A stretch of DNA of 64,000 nt from Struthio camelus. Taxonomy: Eukaryota; Chordata; Aves; Struthioniformes; Struthionidae. Position 1 is the first letter of the stretch. Each line of letters opens with the position of its first letter. The notes below the pieces were generated by a model that had not been told where the DNA came from, ran no database searches, and saw nothing but the letters and a program-made list of their open reading frames with translations. A program made the position numbers and the translations under genes. The stretch spans positions 3,708,517 to 3,772,516 of the forward strand of contig NC_090956.1 in NCBI RefSeq assembly GCF_040807025.1, given 5' to 3'. This document shows positions 1 to 10,600 of the stretch, in pieces.

Positions 1-557
1 CTGCGGTGCCCAGCTGTACCTGAGCCTGGTTGGAGCTGCTGCGCCCGCAGTGAAATTGGGCATGACCTAGCAGGGCCTGGTGGCCATGCTGGGTGCCTCC
101 TGGGCAGGGGAGCATCTATAGGGCTGAGTGAGGGCAGGATGAGCTGGGGGGCTTGTTGGTAGGTCAGGGATGGGGGATCCGCAAGCAGGACCACTTCCCT
201 TCCCCTAGCCCCAGCATGGGCACAGCACCAGAGGACACAGCCATACCAGTGCCTTGGGCAGGGGACAGCAAATGCTGCGTGAACAACCTCGTGTTTCTCC
301 CACCTGCTTTTTGCCTCCCCAGAGGCAGACCCACGTGCGAGTCCGACACCAGCCGTGCTGGCAGCCAAGCAGAGCCAAGGGGGCAGTGAGATACAGGCAG
401 CCCAGGACCAGCACTGGGGTCCAGGGCTGGGGCTGGGTCCTGATATGGGGCTGGAGTCCTGGGTCAGGGCTGGGGTGAGCCACAGTGGCACCCCCAGGAC
501 AGGGAGGATGGGAGGGTTGGGGTCGGACATGCACGGATGTTGCTTAGCATTACTTAC

Positions 558-3500
558 TCTTCCAGAAAGATTTCCACAAATTTCCCAAACCTGCTGGAAT
601 TGTCATTCCTCACGGTTTTGGCATTGCCGAAGGATTCCAGCAAGGGGGTTGCCTCCAAGATCTGCCCGCAGTGGACATGGAGAGCCATGGCATGAGACTG
701 CAGTCTGGGCACCCCAACACGCCATGGTCACAGGTTGTCCCCCTGGGGTGAGGGGGACCATGCCACCTTCCCAGCCGTGCCACCCTTCCTGCCACTTCCT
801 GTCCAGAGCAGACAAGCTGGGGGCAACAAACGCCAATGTGTGCAACACTGCGGGGCTGTGCAAGGATGTGGGACGGCACAACGACCCCATGCACACACGC
901 ACAGGCAGGATCCTACACCCATAGTCCCCGTGCGGCTGGGGTGATGTGCTGATGATGCCACCATGACACTCAGCTCCCTTGAACAGCCCCAGCCCACGCT
1001 TCCCCCTCCGGGTACCTCTATCTGCCATGGTCCGAGTGGAAGCATGAGGACAAGGAGAGTGGCAGACATGAGCGCAGCACATCAGCAGGGTGTAGGGACG
1101 GGGACATGCCTGCCACACGTGCCCAGCCGCATGGAGGTACGCTACCTGCTGAGCTGTGCTGCGTTTCTGACTGACGGCTGCCAGGTAGCGCAGGATCAGC
1201 TTGGTGGCTTCTGTCTTCCCTGAGCCACTCTCCCCGCTGAACCGAGGAGCAGAGACACAACCGGGGCCATCACCAGCCAAGCACAAGGGCCAGGGAACAC
1301 ATCCACCCCGAACATATCCATCCCGAGCGTGTCCAGCCCAAGCATGTCCAGCTTGAGGGCATCCATCCCAATTATGCACCCACCTCAAATGTGTCCATAC
1401 TAATCATGCATCTACCTCAAACATGTCCATCCCAAGCGCATCCACCTCAAATGTGCCCAGCATTGAGCATGTCCATCCCATGTGTCCATCCCAAGTGCAT
1501 CCATCCCAAGAGCAGCCAACCCAACCCAACGCAACACCATCGACCCCAAGGCTGGGCTATGCTGGTGGGAGATTATGCTGATGCTGGGTGCCGACACCCA
1601 GTGTAACGTGCAATCAGTGCAGCGCTAATTAAGGACACCATCTTAGCAGCCTGGAGGGATGCCAGCCAGGAGAGGGGTGTGCAGGGGGAATGGCACATGT
1701 GGGTCCCAGCTGCTTCTCACCTGATGACGATACACTGGTTGTGTTTGGCATCCATCATTTTAGTGTAGGCGACGTTTGCAATCGCAAAGAGGTGCCTGGC
1801 GGGGGGCAAAATGCACATGGGGAATGAGGTGCAGCATGGTGGTGACCCCAGCACCAAGCAGCACTCAAGCACAGAGGTAACTGCTCCAGCATCCTGTGGC
1901 CAAGAGGCCTCAGTGGGGCCATGGCACTTGAAGGATCAGAGCCCACCCAGGGGCTCCTACAAGAACCTGGGGCACGGGCAAAGGGTGGTAGCCAGTGCCG
2001 TCATGGGAGCCCCTTTCCCCACCAGGCGTTATGGGGGTGCCCAGTGCCCCAGTACTCACGGCGGGTTCTCGCCCAGGGCCCTGCCCTCGTACTGCAGCAC
2101 CTGCTCCGTCCCGTAGATGTTGTACAGCCGATAGGGATTGACCGAAACCAGGATGCTGCCGATGTAGGTCTGTGGAGGCAGTGAAGAGGGGCAGGCTTTG
2201 GGGCAGTGGGAGCTTGGCGAGCAACGCTCCCCCTTTCAGAAAGACCCCCCCTAAAGACCCCGTGTCCAGCGGTGCACGGACAAGGCCCCAGCAGTGCTGA
2301 ACCAGGATGAGGACCCAGGTGTCCTGAGCCTCCCTGGGATGCCGCACACTCCAGTGGTGGCACAATGGCTCCCAAAGCCCTTACAGCCTCCACGGCCCTG
2401 GGCGCAGGGCACTTACATAGATGAGCTGGCGTTCGAACCGTGTCCGGATGTTGCTCAGCACAGCGGCTTCCTGGAGGTCCCTGGCGTGGAGCAGAGGGGC
2501 CATGTTACAGGGCCGTGGCAGACAGGCAGCTTCGGCTGTCCCCAAGAACATCCCCACCAGGCCCCAGCTGGCTGGTGGGAAGCCGGGGCTGGCATAGGCT
2601 CGGGAGCTGTCATGACCTTGCCTGTCACACAGGCACCTGCAGGGAGTTTCCAGCCCCTTCCCACCACCCTTCCAGCAGCTTCCTCAGCTAAGCTGGGTCA
2701 TGGCAGCCAAGGGGGGATGCAGGGACTTACTCCAGCTGGGTCATGTCCTCCAGCCCGTCCTCCTCCTGCTGTTCCTGGTACCGCACAATGGGCAGGCTGC
2801 AGAGGGACTGCATCTGCACAAAGCAAGCCCAGGATGGCCACGCATCCCTCAAGGCAACCAGCCAGCCCCCTCCACGGCCTCCCGCGTGTTTCACTGCAAC
2901 GACCTCAAAATCATTATCTCTGACCACAAACTGGGAACCTCATAACCACCGACCGCAACAGAGCCCCTGGGCAAGGATCCCGCAGCCCCAAGGCAGGTCC
3001 TCCGGCCTGGCAAGAGCATCTCATGTCTGGGGAGAAAAGAAGCACTAGAAATTGGAATAAAAAGCCAAGACATGATCTGGGCTTAAACCTTGTGCGGGAG
3101 CCCCAGGAAAGGCTGTTCCCACAGAGTCCTGTCCCACTCTCCACAGCCGAGCCACTTTTGCTGCAATATCCACGCGTTTTATCCAAAAACACCCTTTGGT
3201 CCTGCAAATTGGGCCTTTGCCCAGGGAGACGAATAGCAGGATGGTGCATCCGGGCGAAACGATGGAAAGTAGCCACGAAGGGGCATGGCGGTGGCCGGGG
3301 ACGGGGCAGGGCACGAGAGGAAGGGGCTCGAGGGCTGCTCTCTGTGCCCATACCGTGTCCCACGTGGCACCGGCAGCATCACAGCTGCACCCCGAGGAAA
3401 CCGGGAGCCACCACCGACCACGGCGCCTCGGCAGTCCCTGCGCTGGCGCCCGGCCAGGCCTGCGGGCAGGTAAGTGGATACCCACCGGGGCCGGCACGCT

Positions 3501-6500
3501 GCTCCGCTGCTCCGGCCCGGCTAACGACACCTCTCCTCCTGTTGCAGCACGGCCGCCCTGGAGATCGGGTCTCGCCATTTACATACTTGCTGCAGCCGGT
3601 GAGAGTCAAGTGTCCCCGCCAGCGGCTGTGTGCAGGGGGGCTATGCCTGCTGCCCCCCCGGCACGGTCTCCGCAGCAGGACCCCCGCCGGCATCTGGGAT
3701 GCGGTGGGAAAGCCTGCATGCCCGCGTCCTCTCTCGCCCACCCCGCATGCTGCAGCCCTCGCACCCGGCAGCCGGGGATGCTCCCGGCATTACCTTGCTC
3801 CGCCAGGGCTGCTTCGTGCCCAGGTACCCGTCCACCCAGGGGTTTCTGTCCCGCCAGGCGCGAGCGGGCGAGCGTTGGCTCAGGTAGCGGGCGATGTCGG
3901 CTCCTCGGGGGCTGGCCCAGCGGCGGAGGCGCTCGCCGGGGCGCTGGGCATAGCCCTGCTCCGCCGTCCAGGCGTCGGGCATCTCCTGCACCCGCACGAC
4001 GTGCTGCTTGGACCAGTGCTGCTTGTACATGCGGGACGCCCGCCGCAGGGAGCCCAGCCTCTGGATCTGCGGCGTCACCACCGCGTATCGCCCCGCGCCG
4101 TCCTCTGCCGCCGCCACCTCGCTCTCGTACAGCTCTGCCGGCGCCGCAGCACTGACGCCGCGGCGGTAGGAGCCCGGTGAGCCCGGTGCCCGGCCGCGGG
4201 CGGCCGCGAAAGCGGCATTGCGCCGCGGCGGTGGGCTCCGGCCGGCTTTGGGGGAGCCCGGGTTGTTGGCCCAAACGCGGCGCCCCACGGCTGGGCTCGG
4301 TGACCTGGCGGCGCTCCCGTCCCGCGAGGACGCGCGTCTCGCCGAGGAGGGCGCCGGCAGGGACGGCGGGGCCACGCTCGCCGCAAGCAGGGATGCCAGG
4401 GGCTGGCCGGGGCCCGGGCGCCCCAACCTCCCCGCGGACGGGCTCCGGCTCCCCGTTTCGGCAGTCCTGGCCGGGGGAGAGCGCTGGGCCATGCCGGCCA
4501 GGGGCTGCCCGATGCGTTGGAGGAAGGCTGTGGGGGCGGCGGGAGCGGGGCCGGGGGGTGGCGGGGGGTCCCGGGTGGCCCCCGGCCAGGGGGGCAGCTC
4601 GGAGCCGGGCGGCTGGTCCCAGGGGGGCGCGAGGCGGCGGGAGGGCGAGCGCGAGGGCGGCGGGGCGGCAGGCAGCGGGGCCGGGGGGCCGGGCGGGCGG
4701 CCCAACGGCTGCAGGAAGGGGGTCCGCATCAGCGGCTTCACGGCTTTGGTGGGGGGCTCGGGTTGCCGGGGCCAGGCGTGGGGCAGCGACGGGCCGGGGG
4801 GGCCGCCCCGCCGCGGCGGCACCGCGGGCGACGAGCAAGGCGCTGGCCCCGGGGGGGCCGGGCCGAAGCGGCGGAAGCTGGAGCCCATGGACGGTCCCCG
4901 GGGGCCGTCGCTGCCGCGGCGCTCAAGGGCCGGCGGCGAGGAGCAGCCGGGGCTGGCGAAGGGGTTGCGGAGCGAGGGGCGGCGCGAGGCCGCCGGGTCC
5001 CGCCAGGGTGGCGGGGAGACGTCCCTGCCCGGCGACGCTCGCGGCGGGTCCCGACCGCTCCGGCTGCCGGCGGCCCCCGAAGCTGAGCTGCTGCTGCCGC
5101 CGCGGCGGGCGGACGACGGCGGCCGCGCCGGGCCGGCTCTCTCCATGCCCGCCGGCCTCGTCCCGAAGCGTCCGTAGGCCGGCTCGGCCGGCCCCGCGTC
5201 CGGAGGCGCCTCCGAGGCGCCGGTGGGGCGGCCGCGCCGGGGCTGCGACAGCGACCGCTGGAGGAACTGCCCCAGCGGGCTGCCGCAGGCCCGCGCCGCC
5301 GGCCCGCCCCGCCGCCGGCCGCCCCCGCGCCGCCCCGCCGGGGACGGCGGCTCGTACTCGTCGTAGTCGTCCTCGTCGCGGTCGGCGAGGTGGGGGGACG
5401 GCGGGAGGGCCACGTCCAGGCGGTCCCTGCCGAAGAGCTTCACTTGGGGCCTGGGGAAGAGCCTGAACTTCCTGTTGAGGGAGAGCTTGGCCGAGAGCGT
5501 CTCCCGCATGCCCTTGAGGGAGGAGGCGCTGAGGATGGCGAAGGGGTAGTCCCGGTCCTCCTCCTCCCACTCCTCGGGCTCCTCGGCCTCGGCGATGTCG
5601 TCCAGGGCGGCGGCGTAGGGGTTGCAGGAGGACTGGGCGTGCGGCGGCCACCCGCCCTCGCTGTAGTGGATGCGGTGCTCGGGGTAGGCGTCCTCCAGGT
5701 AGCCGCCCTCGCCCGCCGCGGTGGCCGCGGGCCCGCCGAAGGCGTCGTACGGGTCCCCCAGGTAGCCGAAGGGCCCCGCGGGCTCCTCGGCATAGTCCAG
5801 GTCGCTCCCGTAAGGATCGTAGAGGTCGGAGGGGGAATAGCCGCCGTAGGGCCCGTACTCCTCATCCTCGGGCTCCCAATAGTGGTGCGGCAGCGGGTCG
5901 TCGGGGTAGTCCAAAACCCCCTCGTAAAAGCCGTACTCCTCCTCCACCTCGTAGCCGGGGTAGTCGCCGTAATCGGGCAGCGCCGCCTCCTCGAAGCCGT
6001 ACCGGGCCGGGTAGGGTGGAGCCGGCGTCGCGCCGTAGCTCTCCTCCTCGGCGTAGCCGTGCCGGGTGCCGTAGGGGCTGCCCTCCTCCTCGGTCCAGCC
6101 GTAGTACCCCGCCGGCGGCTCCTCGAAGGCCCCCCGCCGGGACGACCGCCGGGACGGCACACCGGGCCGCTCGTCGTTGCGCCGCGCGGCGCCGGGGGCC
6201 GGCAGCCCGCCGCCGCCACCACCGCCGCTGCCAGGGAGCCGCTTCATGTTGGCTCGGTGCCTGAGGATCTCGTCTTCCGCAGGGAACGGGAGCTTCTTGG
6301 CGCCGATGCGGGAGAGCCAGGCCGCGTCGGCCGGCCGGCCGCCCCCGACCAGCCGCCCGCGCTTGGAGAGCAGCTTCCTCGCCAGCCAGCCCGTGGCGGC
6401 GGCCGCCTTGCTCAACACCTGCGCCCGCGGCTTGAATTTCCTTTCCGGGCGCCGGCGGAAGAGGGAAGCGCCGGCCGCCTCCGCCGGCCCTCCCCGGCGC

Positions 6501-7264
6501 AGCAGCAGGAAGGATGGCTTTGCCGGCGGGCTGCCCGCCGCCTCTTTCCGCTTCTTCCCGACCCGCTTGAAGCGCACCATGAGGTTGGAGGTAGACTTCA
6601 GCACCGCCTTGTTCTTCTTCTTCTTTTTCTTCTTCGTGCTGTGCTTCTGCAGCCCCCAGAAGAAGCGGGAGGTGTTTTTGAACTGCCCCTTCTTGGGCCG
6701 CCGCAGACCCAGCTTCTTGAAGCCCAGGAAGAGCTTGGAGGTGCTCCGGAGGCTTCGCTTGACCCTGGCCTGCGGTGCCTTGTCCTCCTCCTTGGCCGGG
6801 CTGGCCCCGGCCTTGCTGGCCCCCTTCGGCTGGCCCGTGGCCTCTGCGCTCTTGGCCCCTTTCTTCTTCTTGGCGTTGTCGGCCGCCAGCCCTACCACCA
6901 ACTTGGAGGTGCCCTTGAGGTTCTTCTTTGCCTGCGTGGCATCGCTTTTGCCCTCCTCTTCCTCCGGCTCCAGCTGCACCTTCTTCCCCCGGCCTGGCTT
7001 CTTCACCGCCACCGCCTTGAGCACCCCCTTTTTCTCCTTCCCTTTCACCTTCTTGGGCTCTTCCACAGGTGCCTCCTCTTCCTTCTCTTCCTCCACCACT
7101 TTGGTCTCCTCGCTCTCCTCCGTCTTGGCCAGCTCCGCATCTGAGGGCTCCTCCGACTCGCTGAGCGCCTCCTTCTTGCCCTTCTTGGCATCCTTCCCTT
7201 TCCCTTTGCCCCCCTTGCCCTTGGCATCGGCATCCTTTTTGGGCTCCCCTTTCTTGCCACCCAT
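558..7264 (-). CDS. MYO15A: Unconventional myosin-XVa, 5' part (7 coding exons; 3' part lies left of the window)
   Basis: Actin-based motor of hair-cell stereocilia; in the known family it carries whirlin/EPS8 to stereocilia tips. Coding exons in transcript order are 7264-3794 (giant N-terminal exon), 2813-2731, 2480-2417, 2169-2060, 1795-1721, 1236-1146 and 661-558. All junctions are GT-AG and the frame is kept throughout. After the giant exon the protein reads into the motor domain: EDMTQLEDLQ, then [12 protein letters not shown], then the P-loop GESGSGKT at 1236-1146, then [10 protein letters not shown] (switch I) at 661-558. The next exon is not visible between 1 and 557, so the gene leaves the window. 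At the 1146/661 junction this model lacks two residues (Ile-Lys) that I recall in mammalian MYO15A. It does match MYO7A-type spacing, so either loop length differs or a microexon was missed. The noncoding first exon was not located. The gene lies downstream of DRG2 on the same strand, as in human. Confidence 0.95.
1300..1513. repeat. Short-unit degenerate minisatellite (about 15 bp) in a MYO15A intron
   Basis: The intron between the exons at 1721-1795 and 1146-1236 is largely filled by diverged copies of a unit close to CATGTCCATCCCAAG, for example around 1313, 1423, 1468 and 1497. There are roughly a dozen copies. No coding role is apparent. Confidence 0.75.
3794..7264 (-). CDS. MYO15A: MYO15A giant exon encoding the 1157-residue N-terminal extension
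   Basis: A single exon of 3471 bp, exactly 1157 codons, starts at the ATG at 7264-7262 and ends at a CAAG|GTAATG donor. It corresponds to the large exon 2 of mammalian MYO15A, which distinguishes the long isoform from the short one. Visible layout: a Lys/Glu-rich head (residues about 1-115); four copies of a short Thr-Ser motif (about 116-232, see findings) with a poly-Lys stretch near 211-217; a Tyr/Asp/Glu-rich low-complexity region (about 400-640); the well-conserved block [20 protein letters not shown]; then a long Pro/Arg/Ser-rich region. The C-terminal part contains [20 protein letters not shown], like the human GRFAVVMPRVQKLSSF. The exon is extremely GC-rich, so long antisense and alternative-frame open stretches occur here by composition alone. 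Confidence 0.93.
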
Positions 7265-10150
7265 GCCGGTGGTGGCGGGTGCTCATGCTCTGGGTTTCGC
7301 GCCTGCTCCAGCAGCCCGGCCCCAGGAGGGCCCGCACAGCAGCGATGCCCTGTGCCGGCACGAGGCGGCTCCTGACCCGGTGCTCCCACCGCTGCCGCGT
7401 GGCAAGGGCTCTGCAGCAGCCCAGCTGCTGGCAAGGCCTGACCCCGCGGCCCCCACGCCAGGTGCCTGCTGTAGGGGGGTATTTACCTGTGCCCAGTTTC
7501 GGTGGGGCACGTGCCCAGGTCCCTCGGCCGGCTGCAGCCCTCTCATGCTGGGGTGCCCGGGCTGCTCCCCGGTGCCACCCAGGGGACCGTGCGTGGCATG
7601 TCCCTGGGGCCAGCCCCAGTGCCCGTGGCTCAGACTGGCCCTGGAGCTGCCTCCTGCCTCCTACAGCGTGAGTTAAGCAGCCGAGTTGCTCGCAGCTGGG
7701 CTACCAGCTGTAACCATATCTCCTGGGCTCACAGCCGTATGAATAATGCAAGGGCCACTCCTGCCTGGAGACTTTTCCAAAGGAGACGCAAGATGGAAGA
7801 CAAGAAACTGCCTCTGCCACGGGTCCCATGTGGTGCGGAGCATCCTGCTGCACCCCCGGCAGGGCCCGGCCCCTGCGTCCCCTCGGCTTTCTGCAGGACG
7901 CTGCGAGGTCTGAGCCCCCAGGCACAACCACCTCTGCGCCCTGGGAATAACACCCTGAGCCACAGCCAGCAGCTCTTTTCCAGGGGCTGATCCCAGCCAA
8001 GAGCCAAGAGTTTGCTCATCCTTCCTTGAGCATTTCAGACTCCAAGGCCAGCTCCAAAACTGGGATGTTAATGGCTTCATAAGGGTACAAGCATCATAAT
8101 TGAAAGTGACTGACCCAAAACCAGACCCTGTGATCTTCCTGCACCTTGGGGCACTCTGCTCCCTCTCCTGGGAAATCAGCCTCTTCTTAACTCGGAGGAG
8201 GACAAAGCACAAAGACCCTGTTTGGCGCCGCAAAGCCAGACCAAGGCACCAAGAAAAACGAGGCAATTTTGCAGGACCCAGGCACATGCCGCCCCTGGCA
8301 CTGGGATCATGGCCAAGGGGAGAGCCGCAGAGGAGGAACCCGATGCCGCTAACCTGGAGTGGGACCAAGCTGCCCATCCTTGCCAGGAAGGGGCAATGAG
8401 AAACGAGCTGGCCTGGCTCCTGCAGGCTGCGTGGGTGACACACAACAGTGGGTGCACCCTATGGCCCGTGTAGGGCTGGAACTGTGGAGGACGTGTGCAC
8501 GCACGCAGGGCACCATGCAAGTCTGCACATGGCTGTCGAGCGCGTCTGCGCGTGCCGCGTGTGCTGCACACGTGTGCCCTGCAGCAGTGCCGGCGGCGCG
8601 TTTGCATGCGCACGTGCCCAGCAGCAGGGTGACCACATCAAATGTTAACAGCAGGGTGGCCGACCACATCAAATGTTAATGCCAGGCCTAGATTCCCATG
8701 GCTGCAAATTCATGAAAGTTTAAGCAGTGGTGATGCGAGTTTGCTGCCTGTTTACAGAGGCTGGTGGCAAGTGGAGGTGGCATCTACTCAACCCCCTTGT
8801 GGGGGTAATTCAGGAGACTCATGGGATGAGGAGTAGGAGGTGAGAGCTGTGAAGGCAGCAAGGCAAACCCAGCAACCAGCAGCATCCTCTGGATCAAAGC
8901 CCATCAGCTGTGACCAGCCAGGACCAGGAGAGCCCCACTCTGGGGCAGTCTGGCTGGCATCAGCACCTCACCGCACCTGAGTCACCCCACGGAAGGGAAC
9001 CGCCGCGCAGCAGAGCCCCATCCCTCGCCAAGCTCCTGCTCCTGGCCAAGCCCTGCAGAGCCCAGAGCCTTTTCCCAGGGGAGCTGTTAGCCGCAAGCAA
9101 GTGGGGTCCCTGGGGTGGTGGGAAGCTCCCCTGCATCCCTACCTCCATCCCCGCTGCCCTGCATGTTCCCTACCTCCATCCCACCACCTCACGTGGTCCC
9201 TTCCTCCATCCAGCTGCCTTGCATGGAGCCAGAGAGCCAGGGCTGGCCAGGGAGCCTGGGAGGGAAGGACAGGGAAGGGCCGAGCAGGGACCACTGGTGC
9301 TCTCCGTGCCCTGTGGTGCCAGCAGGGCTCCCCCCGCCGTTGCCATGGCCGTGCCCATGAGCGCGGCAGTGCCTGCCCGCGATAAGAGCTCTCCAGGGGG
9401 AAATATTGAGATAGGCAGAGCAAGAGAGGGCGAGGTAGAGCTCACGGCCTGGCCCCAGCCCAGCCAGCTTAGCCCCGTGCAGGCACTGCCTCTCCTCAGC
9501 CCCAGAGCCCAAACACCCCCGTCCTGCCCTCCCCACCTCCCCGGGTCCCTTCGCTTCCCCAGGACAGCCAGGCCCCTGCCCTCCATCCACGGGTGCAGCG
9601 TCCAGCTCCTGCCTTTGCCACAGCTGCCCTGGCAGAGCTGGAGAAGGGCGCCCATGTGCCAAGGCACCTGGGGGACAGTGGCACAGCAGGAGCTGACTGG
9701 GGACATGGGTGATGCTGGATGTTGCAGTGGGTTCCCCGCAGAGCTAGAACACGCCACCTTGGCTCCACAGGCCATGAAACCAGAACTACACAGCGCCCGC
9801 ACCACGCGGCTGTTTCCGTGGTCCTGGGCACAGCCGCATCCGGCAGAGGGACCGAGCAGGGAGCTGGGGGAGGCTGCCAGCCCAGGGCAGCCTCACTGGG
9901 TGCAACCCCAGCACCGAAGACTCGCTGGGGTGGCAATGGGGACCAGCGCTTCGGGAGAAGATGCCACCAACCCCATCAACCCTGAACAGCACCAGCCATG
10001 GGGCCAAGCTGGGAAAACCCGCCCCAGCGCCCAGGCACCCTCGCCTCCTCGCCCCAGCGATTCGGCCAGGGCAGCGGAGCGCGAGGCTGAGCACGGAGAG
10101 ACAGGCAAGGCGACGCCGGCGCGCAGAGACGAGGGAGGCTTTGGCCGCTG
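7265..10150. other. MYO15A 5' flank or first intron, no gene recognised
   Basis: GC-rich sequence upstream of the MYO15A start codon. Open frames here show no recognisable family and no codon-level conservation signal that I can see. The noncoding first exon of MYO15A should lie in this stretch or in the CpG-rich block that follows. A roughly 30-bp duplication containing GACCACATCAAATGTTAA occurs twice at about 8629-8680. Confidence 0.5.
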
Positions 10151-10159
10151 GGTTCTTGC

Positions 10160-10600
10160 TTCGCCCGCCCCAGCGCGGCATGGCGCGACACGCGGCTGCC
10201 CGGGGACCGTACCTTTTGGCTCCTGGCATCGGTGAGGCAGCGCTCCCGGGGAGCCGCGCGGCATCGGAGGCAGCTCCGCCGTCTCCAGCAGGGCTGTGGT
10301 TAGGGGCTGACCCCGTGTCCGCTTACAGCCTGCTTCCTGTTACAGCCGGAGCGCGGGCGCCCGTGCCCGCTGGGACGGCCGGCCCTGCGGGAGCTCTGCG
10401 CACCGGCCCCTGCCCAGCGAGCCGGCCGGCTGCTGCTCCGGCCGCGCGCACCTTCGGATGCGGGATTTCTCAGAGCTGATGGAGCAGCACAGGATGCGCT
10501 GCCCCCCTGCCCGGGCATTGTAGTTTTGCCGCTTCTAACGCCTACGCGCATGCGGAGCAGCCCCGTCGCAGCTCTCACCTCTTCAGCCATGAGCTCCAGG
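10160..10600. promoter_or_regulatory. Orphan CpG-island-like promoter candidate
   Basis: A dense CpG block. It contains a ZNF143-type motif on the minus strand at 10510-10524 (ACTACAATGCCCGGG) and an NRF1-like palindrome core (GCGCATGCGG) near 10550-10559. A donor-like GAG|GTGAGAGC on the minus strand lies just to its left, at about 10571-10582. No gene start is recognised beside it. The best guess is the distal promoter or noncoding first exon of MYO15A, which is inference. An unannotated noncoding transcript is the alternative. Confidence 0.5.

Noticed and set aside
2425-2440. GTTCGAAC resembling a tRNA B-box
   Set aside because: It lies within a MYO15A coding exon (RFERQ codons), with no A-box or cloverleaf around it.
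5390-7144. A 584-codon open frame on the plus strand, and other long frames overlapping 3.0-7.4 kb
   Set aside because: They are antisense or off-frame to the MYO15A giant exon, are low complexity, and arise from extreme GC content. Only the minus-strand frame matches a known protein.
8910-10235. A 441-codon plus-strand open frame upstream of MYO15A
   Set aside because: Pro/Ala/Ser-rich composition, no recognisable domain, no promoter or splice context. It is most likely chance in GC-rich DNA.
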